A stretch of 48,425 nucleotides of DNA from assembly GCA_019090895.1 (NCBI GenBank), contig JAHRVB010000162.1:1-48425 (forward strand), in the 5' to 3' direction. The notes below the pieces were generated by a model, which searched no databases, was not told the origin of the DNA, and worked only from the letters and a program-made list of their open reading frames with translations. This document shows, in pieces, positions 7,888 through 17,235 of this stretch. The stretch comes from Kangiellaceae bacterium (GTDB lineage Bacteria; Pseudomonadota; Gammaproteobacteria; Enterobacterales; Kangiellaceae). Position numbers and translations under genes: made by a program. How positions within the stretch are numbered: position 1 is the stretch's first letter; the number at the start of each line of letters is the position of its first letter.

Positions 7888-8346
7888 ATGAAACTCGGTG
7901 ACAAAATTCCATCCTTAGAAGTTGAAGCAACCTCAGACCAGAAAATTACTCTCTCAGAGATTAAAAACAAAAATATCGTCGTTTATTTTTACCCTAAAGA
8001 TAGCACTTCTGATTGTACTACAGAAGGTCAGAATTTTAGAGATTTAATTCACGAATTTAGCGCTCTCGATACGGTAATTTTTGGTGTGTCACGTGATTCG
8101 ATAAAATCGCATGAACGTTTTAAAGAAAGACAAGAATTCCCTTTTGAATTAGTATCCGATCCAGATGAAGCACTATGCAAAGCATTCGATGTGATCAAAT
8201 TAAAGAAGCTTTACGGTAAAGAATATATGGGAATCGAACGAAGTACCTTTTTATTCAATAAGAAAGGGATACTCATCGAAGAATGGCGCAAGATTAGAGT
8301 TAAAGGACACGTAGAACTCGTTTTAGAAGCCGTCAATTCCATATAA
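7888..8346 (+). CDS. bcp: Bcp/PrxQ-type thiol peroxidase
   Basis: A 152-aa peroxiredoxin that reduces hydrogen and organic peroxides with thioredoxin-supplied electrons. The active-site signature PxxxTxxC is present as PKDSTSDC, with peroxidatic Cys43; most relatives read TPGC here. The resolving cysteine found five residues later in E. coli Bcp is absent (TTEGQ). The only other cysteine is C97 in ALCKAF, so the enzyme either works as a 1-Cys type or uses C97. RDxIxxHxxFxxxxxFPFxLxSDP follows as in the family. AAGG stands 9 nt before the ATG. It follows gcvR at 89 nt, separated by a stable hairpin. Confidence 0.94.
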   Translation: MKLGDKIPSLEVEATSDQKITLSEIKNKNIVVYFYPKDSTSDCTTEGQNFRDLIHEFSALDTVIFGVSRDSIKSHERFKERQEFPFELVSDPDEALCKAFDVIKLKKLYGKEYMGIERSTFLFNKKGILIEEWRKIRVKGHVELVLEAVNSI

Positions 8347-8445
8347 CAGTACTAAAGACTCCAACTATATCCACGACAAAAAAGTAAAAATCACGTTCAA
8401 TTTGTAATAGTTATTCAATTTCGCAAACTATGAAAGAGATGTAAT

Positions 8446-9861
8446 ATGACTAATAATGTGACGGATAAATCAAGGTTATTTGTTTTAGATACCAATGTTC
8501 TGATGCACGACCCTACTTCAATTTTTCGATTTGCAGAACATGATGTTTACATTCCAATGGTCGTATTGGAAGAATTAGATAACGGAAAAAAAGGACTTTC
8601 TGAAGTCGCTCGGAATGTACGCCAAGTAAGCCGATACTTTGACCAGTTGATGAACTCTGCGTCAACCAACATCATCAAACAAGGGATCCCCATTGGAAAT
8701 TCACCTTACTCTCCTGTCGAAGAAAGAATTAACGGTCGATTATTTTTTCAATTTGCTGAATTCGACGCCAGTGTTCTACCCAGTGGATTAGTTTCTAGTA
8801 AGGTTGATAATACGATTGTCAGCATCTCCCTCGGTTTACAGAAAGAACATCCTAGTAAACTAGTTACCTTAGTCTCCAAAGATATTAATCTAAGAATAAA
8901 AGCCAAGGTTTTAGGCGTACATTCCGAAGACTATTTCAACGACCAAGTATTAGATGACCTTGAGAATTTGTTCACTGGTCAAACCGAGTTGCCCGACGAT
9001 TTTTGGGACAGTCACAACAAAGACATGCAATCTTGGAAAGAAGAAGGACGAACGTTTTATACCCTGAAAGGCCCATTAACAAGTAGCTGGAATGTAAATC
9101 AGTTTATTCATATTAATGATGATTCAGGCTTTAGTGCGATAGTTAGAGAAGTTAATGACGATCACGCAACTATTGAGCTAACGACAGATTTCAAAGTCCC
9201 AAACAATAACGTCTGGAGTATTACCGCACGAAATTTAGAACAAAGCTACGCCCTTAATTTGTTGATGGACCCTACGATTGACTTCGTCACGTTACAAGGG
9301 CTAGCGGGCACAGGGAAAACTCTGTTAGCACTTGCAGCGGCACTAGAACAAACAATAGAAACTAAGCGTTATAATGAAATTATAGTGACGCGAGTGACGA
9401 TACCTGTCGGTGAAGATATTGGTTTTTTACCCGGCACAGAGGAAGAGAAAATGAATCCATGGATGGGAGCCTTTACAGACAACCTCGAAGTACTATCACC
9501 GGCTCAATCTAACGATGATTGGGGCCGCCAAGCAACCCAAGATATTTTACAAAAATGGCTAAAAATAAGGTCCATGAACTTTATGCGAGGGCGAACATTC
9601 ATCAATAAATTCGTTATTATTGATGAAGCACAAAACTTAACGCCGAAACAAATGAAAACTCTTATCACTCGCGCTGGTCCAGGTACGAAAATTGTCTGCC
9701 TCGGTAACGTCGCTCAAATAGACACCCCTTACTTAACAGAATCAAGTTCTGGTATAACCTTTGTAGTCAACCATTTTAAAGATTGGAAATTTGGAGGACA
9801 TATAAAACTAAAAAGAGGAGAACGATCACGGCTTGCTGATTTTGCATCAGAAAATTTGTAA
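8446..9861 (+). CDS. PhoH-family ATPase with N-terminal PIN domain (PhoH2/YlaK type)
   Basis: 471 aa. The N-terminal PIN nuclease domain starts FVLDTNVLMHDP with acidic metal ligand D15, then VVLEELDNGKKGLSEVARNVRQ and VSKDINLRIKAKVLG with a third acidic residue. The C-terminal half is a PhoH ATPase with Walker A GLAGTGKT and Walker B FVIIDEAQNLTPKQMK, followed by TRAGPGTKIVCLGN. PIN-PhoH fusions (PhoH2) in mycobacteria are RNA helicase/ribonucleases, sometimes linked to antitoxins. No antitoxin gene is visible upstream here, so it looks like the widespread stand-alone gammaproteobacterial form. It follows bcp by 99 nt. The name refers to phosphate-starvation PhoH of E. coli; I see no clear Pho box. 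Confidence 0.9.
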   Translation: MTNNVTDKSRLFVLDTNVLMHDPTSIFRFAEHDVYIPMVVLEELDNGKKGLSEVARNVRQVSRYFDQLMNSASTNIIKQGIPIGNSPYSPVEERINGRLFFQFAEFDASVLPSGLVSSKVDNTIVSISLGLQKEHPSKLVTLVSKDINLRIKAKVLGVHSEDYFNDQVLDDLENLFTGQTELPDDFWDSHNKDMQSWKEEGRTFYTLKGPLTSSWNVNQFIHINDDSGFSAIVREVNDDHATIELTTDFKVPNNNVWSITARNLEQSYALNLLMDPTIDFVTLQGLAGTGKTLLALAAALEQTIETKRYNEIIVTRVTIPVGEDIGFLPGTEEEKMNPWMGAFTDNLEVLSPAQSNDDWGRQATQDILQKWLKIRSMNFMRGRTFINKFVIIDEAQNLTPKQMKTLITRAGPGTKIVCLGNVAQIDTPYLTESSSGITFVVNHFKDWKFGGHIKLKRGERSRLADFASENL

Positions 9862-10021
9862 AAACACAGACTACTTTACCCGTTATTGACATCCGTAGTT
9901 TCTGATTAGTTGATTTTAAACGTTCATGAAATCATCTGTGCAAAAGGTCGGGATACAAATCAGGGTATGGTGTAACTGATAAGGGTGACGACGATTCAGA
10001 CTGTCCTTTTAAGGAAAATTT

Positions 10022-10029
10022 GGTATATT
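10022..10029 (+). promoter_or_regulatory. Candidate extended -10 promoter of the ligase/hydrolase pair
   Basis: GGTATATT preceded by T gives TGGTATATT, an extended -10, 33 nt before the ATG at 10062. Just upstream is a small dyad TCCTT-TT-AAGGA. A perfect TTGACA at 9886-9891 has no good partner -10 at the usual distance. Confidence 0.35.
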
Positions 10030-10061
10030 AATCAACTACAACAACTAAAAGAGTAAACTTT

Positions 10062-11540
10062 ATGGGGAGAGATGTCTGTGACCGCGAGTATTCAGCAAAG
10101 GATTATGAAAAATTTAATCGCCGTATTCATGACCAAGCCGATATCCTAAAAAAATTAATTGAATCCCCCGATTTTGGTAAAGAAGAGCTGCAGATTGGTG
10201 CGGAACTTGAACTCTATTTAATGGGTGAAGATGGGAATGTAAGCCCCGTAAGCATGGAATTGTTGGACCGCCTAAATGATCAGCAATTTCAAACTGAAAT
10301 GAACAAGTTCAACTTGGAACTCAACCTCTCTCCTGTGAAAGCCTCTGGGAGTCCTTTTAGCAGTCTAACCAAAGAGATGTTGCAGAAGTTTAATTATCTT
10401 TGGAATGTCGCAGCCGATCTGAAAACAAGACCACTAGCCGTTGGGATATTGCCAACTCTCAGGCAATCTGATCTCCGTCATGAAAACATGACCGATCTCA
10501 GTCGATATCGCACCCTTGCAAGGGAGTTACTCAAACAAAGAGGCGAACCCTTTCATATTAAAATCGAAGGCGATGAATCGGTAGACTTCACAACCTCAGA
10601 AGTTTGTGTTGAAGGTGCGAATACCTCTTTTCAAGTCCATCTAATGACGGAAAAAGAAAAATTCGCAAATACTTTCAATGCAGCTCAATTAACACTTCCA
10701 ATGGCGCTCGGTGTTTCCGCGAACTCAGGAATGCTTTTAGAAAAATGTTTATGGGATGAAACCAGAGTCGTATTATTTAAACAATCTATCGATAATCGAA
10801 TGGCAGACGCTACTGGCTGGCGTCAACCTTCCCGTGTTACGTTTGGACACGGATGGGTAAGAAAAAGTGGTTGGGAGTTATTCTCAGAAACCGTCAATCT
10901 CTATCAACCAATTTTTCCAGAAATATTCGAAACATCTCATACTGAACATCAACTTCCAGAATTGGCCGAACTTAATCTCCACATGGGGACAACGTGGCCT
11001 TGGAATCGCGCGGTTTACTGTAATAAAGGTAATGGACATTTAAGAATTGAATTTAGAGCGCTACCTGCAGGACCAACCGCATTAGACATGGCCGCAAACG
11101 CTGCGTTTTCTATCGGTATGGCTGTAGGCTTAGAGGAAAAGATTGACGAGTACATGTCTAGGATCCCGTTTCGTTTTGCCGAATATAATTTTTATAGAGC
11201 GGCAAAAAACGGCTTGAACGCTACGATTTTGTGGCCACAAAATTATCAAAATAAACCGGTAGAAGTACCAATCAGAAATGTAATCGACGACATGCTATTG
11301 GTCGCAAATGATGGTCTCAGTCAACTGAACGTTGAACTGTCGGAACGAGATAAATTTTTGAACATTATTCACCGACGCTTATCTAAAAATATTAACGGCG
11401 CAAGCTGGAAAAAAGAAACTTTTCGACACCTTAGAAAAAATCTATCCAAACATGATGCGTGTGCAGAAATGCTTAATCGTTATTTTGTGAATCAAATGGG
11501 TGGGCAACCAATCAGTGAATGGGATAGATGTTGGAAATGA
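10062..11540 (+). CDS. Glutamate-cysteine ligase (GCS2)-like carboxylate-amine ligase, substrate unknown
   Basis: A 492-aa protein of the GCS2/carboxylate-amine ligase superfamily, whose members use ATP to join a carboxylate (often the gamma carboxyl of glutamate) to an amine. Visible are the N-terminal metal/ATP site LQIGAELELYL (E48, E50), a second acidic strand FNLELNLSP, a region SFQVHL, and the C-terminal motif GHLRIEFRALPAGPTALDMAANAAF, close to the LRIExRxxxAGPTxxD block of the family. It is much longer than YbdK-type members (about 370 aa). It is not the proteobacterial GshA type. The next gene starts at or before its stop codon, so the two are almost certainly co-translated. Its product is likely an amide or dipeptide, but which one cannot be read from sequence. 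Confidence 0.78.
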   Translation: MGRDVCDREYSAKDYEKFNRRIHDQADILKKLIESPDFGKEELQIGAELELYLMGEDGNVSPVSMELLDRLNDQQFQTEMNKFNLELNLSPVKASGSPFSSLTKEMLQKFNYLWNVAADLKTRPLAVGILPTLRQSDLRHENMTDLSRYRTLARELLKQRGEPFHIKIEGDESVDFTTSEVCVEGANTSFQVHLMTEKEKFANTFNAAQLTLPMALGVSANSGMLLEKCLWDETRVVLFKQSIDNRMADATGWRQPSRVTFGHGWVRKSGWELFSETVNLYQPIFPEIFETSHTEHQLPELAELNLHMGTTWPWNRAVYCNKGNGHLRIEFRALPAGPTALDMAANAAFSIGMAVGLEEKIDEYMSRIPFRFAEYNFYRAAKNGLNATILWPQNYQNKPVEVPIRNVIDDMLLVANDGLSQLNVELSERDKFLNIIHRRLSKNINGASWKKETFRHLRKNLSKHDACAEMLNRYFVNQMGGQPISEWDRCWK

Positions 11541-12559
11541 GCTTTTTGAATCCTGAAATCACCTATTATGACAATGCTTACAGAAAAATAATTCCAGACA
11601 CTTTACTAGGATTTCTAAGGTCGCTTGATGGGTTAACTGTCATAGACATCGCTGGTCACAGTAACCATTGGCGAGTTGTTACCACTTTGATTCATGGTAA
11701 TGAACCTTCAGGGCTTATCGCATGCCACCTGTGGCTAAAGAGCGATCACATACCGGCGACAAATATACGCCTCATTTTTTGCAACCCTGAAGCGGCGAAG
11801 ACTAAACCATTTTTTACCAATCGCTATATCCAACACAGTGCAGATCTAAATCGTTTTTTCCAGCACGCTGACCATTCAAACTCTGAAGTAAGGGTGCGAG
11901 CTCGAAATATCACTACACTCGTTAACGAAGTTGTACCCGAGGCTATTGTAGATTTACATAATACTTCAGGTGCCAGCTCTGCATTTTGTGTTAGCGTGTC
12001 AGAGAGTCCACAACACTTAGATTTAGCGAGTCTTTTTACAGAACGCCTCATTCTAACTCAATTGAATGTTGGCGCCATTATGGAGCAGTCCTTTGGAGCC
12101 CCTATCGTTACAATCGAATGTGGCGGATCGGATGAAAACGAGTCACATAGAGTTGCAAGCGAAGGTCTATATAAATATTTTGATCAGCAAGAACTCTTCA
12201 ATAAAGTGGCAAATAAAGTTAATGTATTACGTCATCCAGTTAGAATCGAATTAACGGAAGATGCGTCTGTCGGTTTTTCAACTCACCGTTTAACCACAAC
12301 CGATATTACCCTGCGTGCAGATATAGAGATTCTTAATCGAAAACCGACTGTTAAAGAAGAATTTATCGGCTGGTGCAAACCAGATACAGCCTTTTCATTC
12401 TGTGCTCTAGATGATCAAGGAATTAATCGCATCGACGAGTTATTCGAAAATAGAAATGGATGCATTTTTAGTCGAATAGAAATGCAGTTATTTATGGCCA
12501 CAGCAGTAGCTGAAATTGCAACCAAAGATTGCCTTTTCTATACCACTGTAACTGATTGA
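11528..12559 (+). CDS. AstE/aspartoacylase-like zinc hydrolase (M14 family), substrate unknown
   Basis: Members remove an acyl group from an N-acyl amino acid (N-succinylglutamate, N-acetylaspartate). The 343-aa sequence keeps the active site: HGNEPSG gives zinc ligands H56 and E59, DLNR ends in substrate-binding R109, VDLHNTSG provides the third ligand H144, and TIECGG supplies E197, the likely general base. A C-terminal beta domain follows. Two starts are possible: ATG 11528, or ATG 11537, which overlaps the upstream stop as ATGA; both imply translational coupling. No other arginine-succinyltransferase genes are nearby, so this is not ordinary AstE. A matched builder and breaker of the same amide, or sequential steps in one pathway, are both possible. 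Confidence 0.8.
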   Translation: MLEMSFLNPEITYYDNAYRKIIPDTLLGFLRSLDGLTVIDIAGHSNHWRVVTTLIHGNEPSGLIACHLWLKSDHIPATNIRLIFCNPEAAKTKPFFTNRYIQHSADLNRFFQHADHSNSEVRVRARNITTLVNEVVPEAIVDLHNTSGASSAFCVSVSESPQHLDLASLFTERLILTQLNVGAIMEQSFGAPIVTIECGGSDENESHRVASEGLYKYFDQQELFNKVANKVNVLRHPVRIELTEDASVGFSTHRLTTTDITLRADIEILNRKPTVKEEFIGWCKPDTAFSFCALDDQGINRIDELFENRNGCIFSRIEMQLFMATAVAEIATKDCLFYTTVTD

Positions 12560-12569
12560 AAATACAAGA

Positions 12570-12624
12570 CTTGTTTAACTTATAACCACATAAGCTTATT
12601 AATAATAGTTATTGGCTAAACAAG
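12570..12624. repeat. Inverted repeat downstream of the ligase/hydrolase pair
   Basis: CTTGTTTA (12570-12577) and TAAACAAG (12617-12624) enclose 39 nt that contain the 10-bp palindrome ATAAGCTTAT (12590-12599). It may form a large hairpin ending the upstream transcript. There is no clear U-run. Confidence 0.45.
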
Positions 12625-12625
12625 G

Positions 12626-12654
12626 GTCAGTAGCGTTATCATACTGACTATACT
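12626..12654 (+). promoter_or_regulatory. gltBD promoter -10 with an overlapping operator-like dyad
   Basis: GTCAGTA (12626-12632) and TACTGAC (12642-12648) form a perfect 7-bp dyad with a 9-nt centre. The -10 hexamer TATACT (12649-12654) follows immediately. The -35 position falls inside the dyad and has no consensus match, suggesting an activator- or repressor-controlled promoter. The predicted start is near 12661, leader about 63 nt. The binding factor is unknown. Confidence 0.5.
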
Positions 12655-12723
12655 GCAATCGAGGATTACAAAAAATATAACTATCTACGCCTCCACTGCT
12701 ATTAATCGATTATGAGGTAATAG

Positions 12724-15700
12724 ATGAGTCTTTATCACTCTTCACAAGCTAAAGATAACTGCGGATTCGGTTTAATCGCCCATCTCGATGGAAAGCAGAG
12801 CCATCAATTACTGAAGACTGCGATTACAGCATTGACTCGGATGACTCACCGTGGCGCGATTTCATCTGATGGTAAAACAGGTGACGGTTGTGGACTTCTA
12901 ATCCAACTACCCACTGATTTTTTTAAGTCCGTTGCTGCGGATCTTAATTTCCCACTCGGTGAAAGATTCGGTATTGGACAGATATTCCTCAGTAAGGATC
13001 CTATAAAAGCAAAACTCGCGAAGCAAACTCTCGAACAAGAACTACTGAAAGAGACGCTAACAGTGCTCGGTTGGAGAAATGTGCCTGTCGATCAGGAAGT
13101 CTGTGGGAAGATAGCCATAGAGTCAATGCCAACTATTGAACAGGTATTTGTCAACGCTCCACCAGCGTGGACCAAGGAAGATCTCGAGCGTCGATTATTT
13201 ATAGCGCGCAGAAGAGCCGCCGACAAGATCAAGAATGACGAAGATTATTATGTATCGTCGCTCTCATGCATGGTTATCGTCTACAAGGCACTTGTTATGC
13301 CAAAATACCTTGACCGTTTTTATTTGGATCTTAGCAATGACAAATTAGAAACAGCCATTATTTTATTTCATCAACGGTTTTCTACTAATACCGCGCCACT
13401 ATGGAAATATGCGCAACCTTTTCGATTCCTTGCCCACAATGGAGAAATCAACACTATTTCCGGAAATAGAAATTGGGCAACCGCGAGGCAATCAACCTTT
13501 TACAGTCCACTATTGCCCGATCTGGGAAATCTTAAAAGTCTTGTTAATCAGTCAGGCTCTGATTCTTCTTCGCTCGATAATATGCTTGAAGTAATGCTCG
13601 CCGGTGGTATGGACATTTTTAGGGCGCTACGCTTACTGGTACCACCTGCGTGGGCAAATCGTAAGAACATGGATCCCGAATTAAAAGCGTTTTATGAATT
13701 TAACTCCATGCATATGGAACCTTGGGATGGTCCTGCTGGCATCGTTATGAGCAATGGGACGCAAATCGCTTGTACCTTAGATCGAAATGGACTTAGACCT
13801 GCCCGTTACGTGATCACTAAAGACAGAATCCTAACGGTTGCTTCGGAAGTCGGTGTCTGGGATTACAACGAAGAAGACGTCATTGAAAAAGATCGGGTCG
13901 GTCCCGGTGAAATGCTTGCTGCAGATGTGAGTACAGGTAGAGTTTGGCGAACCAATAAGATAGACGACAAACTTAAGAGCCGTCATCCTTATTTAGAATG
14001 GCTGAGAGAAAACACGATCAGACTCAGGAGCAACCCTCGTTTAGAAAAACAAGCGGCTGAGGACTATATCAACGAGAACATCAAGAATTTACCCGTTTTT
14101 GAAAAGCTCTTTAACGTATCTTTAGAGGAATGCGAACAAGTGATCCGCGTTATCGCAAATGATAGCCAGGAACCCACTAGCTCGATGGGTGATGATACCC
14201 CCATGGCTGTACTCTCAACCCAACAACGAAACCTCTTTGATTACTTCCGCCAACAGTTTGCTCAGGTGACTAATCCGCCGATCGACCCGCTTAGAGAAAC
14301 CTCAGTAATGTCTCTGGAAACTTGTTTCGGACGAGAGCACAACGTGTTCCAAGAAACCAATGGCCTTGCTTACAGAGCTATTATTGGTAAGCCAGTTTTA
14401 AATTATGCAAAATTAAAACAGCTGAAAGAATTAGATCAAGAATACTACCAGTTTCAATCAATCTCGCTTAATTATTCAAAAGAGCTGGGCTTAGAACAAG
14501 CCATTCAGTCAATCACCGATGAGGCTATAAGGTTAGTTAAAGACGGGTGTGTAATCTTACAATTAACTGATCGAGACATTGATAAAGATAAAATTCCTGT
14601 TCACGCAGCACTAGCGACCGGTGCGGTTCATCAAAGATTAATCGCAGAAGGATTGCGTTGTGCAACTAATATCGTTGTCGAAACAGCAACAGCACGAGAT
14701 CCTCACCATTTCGCTGTTTTGATTGGCGTTGGTGCGACTGCAATATCGCCCTACTTAGCATTGCAAATTATTAACCGCTTATCGACAGAGTCTAAGTTAA
14801 ATACAGATATTGTCGCTGCCCGTAAGAATTACTTAAAAGGTATTAATAAGGGCTTATTAAAAATACTGTCCAAAATGGGTATTTCTACCATTGCGAGTTA
14901 TCGCAGCGCTCAGCTTTTTGAAGTTGTCGGATTAGACCATAAGATTATCAAGACCTGTTTTCCTAAAATAGTCTCGAGAATTAATGGCGCTACATTTGAA
15001 GATCTTCAAAATGAGACATTACGTAATGCCGAAGTCGCTTGGCAGCCTTTTAAGAAAATCAAACGAAGTGGCCAGTTGAAGTTCGTTCATGGTGGCGAAT
15101 ACCACGCCTACAATCCCGATGTCGTCAGTTTACTGCAAAAAGCAGTTCTCAGTGGTGAATATTCAGATTATCAACAATATGCAGACGTCGTTAACAATCG
15201 ACCGGTAGCGGCACTTAGAGACCTGATGAAAGTTAAACTCACTGATAAGCCCTTAAAACTAGAATCAGTTGAAGAAACTAAAAATATTCTAACTCGTTTT
15301 GATTCTGCTGGAATGTCAATTGGTGCATTAAGCCCCGAGGCGCACGAAGCGTTAGCCATTGCGATGAATACTATCGGTGGGCGATCTAACAGTGGTGAAG
15401 GCGGAGAAGATCCGGCTCGTTTCGACAGCATAAAGAATTCAAAAATCAAACAAGTCGCATCGGGAAGATTTGGTGTTAACGCCGCTTACTTACGAAGCGC
15501 GGAAGTTTTACAAATCAAAATAGCGCAAGGGGCAAAACCAGGTGAAGGTGGTCAACTTCCTGGGGCAAAGGTCACACTTGAAATCGCAAGACTTAGAAAT
15601 GCAACACCGGGAATCACTTTGATATCCCCTCCCCCACATCATGACATTTATTCAATTGAAGATATTGCGCAACTAATATTTGATTTAAAACAAGTCAACC

Positions 15701-17235
15701 CAAAAGCGCTGATATCAGTCAAGTTAGTCTCCGGGCCCGGTGTCGGTACAATAGCAGCGGGAGTTGCAAAAGCGTATGCGGATATGATCACAATAGCTGG
15801 TCACGACGGTGGCACCGGAGCAAGTCCACTAACTTCGGTAAAATATGCTGGTACACCGTGGGAATTAGGACTTAGTGAAGCTCATCAGGCGCTGGTCGAA
15901 AATGGTTTGAGAGATAAAATATGTCTGCAAGTAGACGGCGGTCTTAAAACCGGCTTAGATGTTATCAAAGGTGCAATACTAGGCGCTGATAGTTTCGGTT
16001 TTGGAACCGGTCCAATGGTTGCGTTGGGCTGCAAGTTCTTACGTATATGTCATTTAAACAACTGTGCTACCGGTATTGCTACTCAAAACGAAACACTCCG
16101 CCAAGAACACTTTACTGGTCTACCTGAAAAGGTAATTAACTATTTCGAGTTCGTCGCAATAGAAGTACGCCAGTGGTTATCTAAATTGGGGGTTAGTAGT
16201 TTGAACCAATTAATCGGCCGGACAGATTTATTATCGATAATAAAAGGTGAGTCCGATCAACAAAAACACTTAAACCTACAAGTCATATTAGACTCCGCAA
16301 AACGACCTAACTCTAGTCAAGCTCACTATCAGGGGATTAAAAATCCACCGTTTGACCTTGGTGAATTGAATCAACAAATTCTGAAAGATTTCAGAGAAAT
16401 TGAATCTGACGGTCAGAAATCTAAGCTCGAATATAGCATTAAAAACTACGACCGCTCTGTTGGCGCGAGTTTGGCCGGATATTTAACAACCGTTGCAAGC
16501 AAACACAACGATAACAACAAACTTATCGAACACCACGTACAATTAAACTTTAAAGGTATTGCGGGACAAAGTTTTGGTGTTTGGAACCATCCCGGTATGG
16601 AACTGACATTAACCGGAGACGCAAATGACTATGTAGGGAAAGGAATGTCAGGGGGAACGATTACTGTCAAATCTCCTGAAAACATCCAGTACGTAGCCAG
16701 CCGCGGTGCAATCATAGGTAATACCTGTTTATATGGCGCAACCGGTGGAAAACTATTTGCGTCGGGTCAGGCTGGTGAAAGATTCGCTGTTCGAAACTCT
16801 GGCGCTATAAGCGTGATTGAAGGTGTAGGAGACCATGGCTGCGAATATATGACAGGTGGAGCTGTACTCGTACTTGGCCCTGTCGGTGAAAATTTTGCTG
16901 CGGGCATGACCGGAGGTATCGCGTTCATTCTCGATTTACGAGAAACTTTAGCGAAAAACATTAATCCAGAACATGTCGAATGTTTTAGTTTTTCTGACAA
17001 TGAATGCGACGACTATATAGAACAGTTAAAAGACATGCTTGAACAACATGTCGCTGCAACAACAAGTCCTTGGGGTGAAAAAATCCTTAAGAATTTCGAT
17101 AATTACCTCAACTATTTTATTCTAATTGTTCCTAAGGCAAGTTGCGCCAGCGAGGATATTGAAGATGACTCCTTACAGCCAGCGCCATCTAAGTTTACGC
17201 CACAAGGTGTAGTGCCATTGAGGATCGTAAAATGA
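12724..17235 (+). CDS. gltB: GltB, glutamate synthase (NADPH) large subunit
   Basis: With GltD it converts glutamine and 2-oxoglutarate to two glutamates using NADPH. The 1503 aa match the family. The N-terminal class-II amidotransferase begins after a short propeptide: DNCGFGLIAHLDG puts the nucleophile at Cys13, exposed after cleavage of 12 residues. The FMN synthase domain holds GEGGEDPARF, SPPPHHDIYSIEDIAQL and AGHDGGTGASP, and the 3Fe-4S ligands are C1103, C1109 and C1114 in the CxxxxxCxxxxC motif. The C-terminal Gly-rich beta-helix (for example GMSGGTITVKSPEN) follows. GAGG precedes the ATG. It overlaps gltD by 4 nt (ATGA). A dyad-containing promoter lies upstream. Confidence 0.98.
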   Translation: MSLYHSSQAKDNCGFGLIAHLDGKQSHQLLKTAITALTRMTHRGAISSDGKTGDGCGLLIQLPTDFFKSVAADLNFPLGERFGIGQIFLSKDPIKAKLAKQTLEQELLKETLTVLGWRNVPVDQEVCGKIAIESMPTIEQVFVNAPPAWTKEDLERRLFIARRRAADKIKNDEDYYVSSLSCMVIVYKALVMPKYLDRFYLDLSNDKLETAIILFHQRFSTNTAPLWKYAQPFRFLAHNGEINTISGNRNWATARQSTFYSPLLPDLGNLKSLVNQSGSDSSSLDNMLEVMLAGGMDIFRALRLLVPPAWANRKNMDPELKAFYEFNSMHMEPWDGPAGIVMSNGTQIACTLDRNGLRPARYVITKDRILTVASEVGVWDYNEEDVIEKDRVGPGEMLAADVSTGRVWRTNKIDDKLKSRHPYLEWLRENTIRLRSNPRLEKQAAEDYINENIKNLPVFEKLFNVSLEECEQVIRVIANDSQEPTSSMGDDTPMAVLSTQQRNLFDYFRQQFAQVTNPPIDPLRETSVMSLETCFGREHNVFQETNGLAYRAIIGKPVLNYAKLKQLKELDQEYYQFQSISLNYSKELGLEQAIQSITDEAIRLVKDGCVILQLTDRDIDKDKIPVHAALATGAVHQRLIAEGLRCATNIVVETATARDPHHFAVLIGVGATAISPYLALQIINRLSTESKLNTDIVAARKNYLKGINKGLLKILSKMGISTIASYRSAQLFEVVGLDHKIIKTCFPKIVSRINGATFEDLQNETLRNAEVAWQPFKKIKRSGQLKFVHGGEYHAYNPDVVSLLQKAVLSGEYSDYQQYADVVNNRPVAALRDLMKVKLTDKPLKLESVEETKNILTRFDSAGMSIGALSPEAHEALAIAMNTIGGRSNSGEGGEDPARFDSIKNSKIKQVASGRFGVNAAYLRSAEVLQIKIAQGAKPGEGGQLPGAKVTLEIARLRNATPGITLISPPPHHDIYSIEDIAQLIFDLKQVNPKALISVKLVSGPGVGTIAAGVAKAYADMITIAGHDGGTGASPLTSVKYAGTPWELGLSEAHQALVENGLRDKICLQVDGGLKTGLDVIKGAILGADSFGFGTGPMVALGCKFLRICHLNNCATGIATQNETLRQEHFTGLPEKVINYFEFVAIEVRQWLSKLGVSSLNQLIGRTDLLSIIKGESDQQKHLNLQVILDSAKRPNSSQAHYQGIKNPPFDLGELNQQILKDFREIESDGQKSKLEYSIKNYDRSVGASLAGYLTTVASKHNDNNKLIEHHVQLNFKGIAGQSFGVWNHPGMELTLTGDANDYVGKGMSGGTITVKSPENIQYVASRGAIIGNTCLYGATGGKLFASGQAGERFAVRNSGAISVIEGVGDHGCEYMTGGAVLVLGPVGENFAAGMTGGIAFILDLRETLAKNINPEHVECFSFSDNECDDYIEQLKDMLEQHVAATTSPWGEKILKNFDNYLNYFILIVPKASCASEDIEDDSLQPAPSKFTPQGVVPLRIVK

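Noticed and set aside
8446..9861. PIN-PhoH as a toxin-antitoxin module
   Set aside because: No small antitoxin gene precedes it; the 99-nt spacer has no ORF with a ribosome site. It looks like the stand-alone form.
9886..9891. Perfect TTGACA after the PhoH gene as promoter of the ligase gene
   Set aside because: No acceptable -10 lies 15-19 bp downstream; the TGGTATATT nearer the gene is a better candidate.
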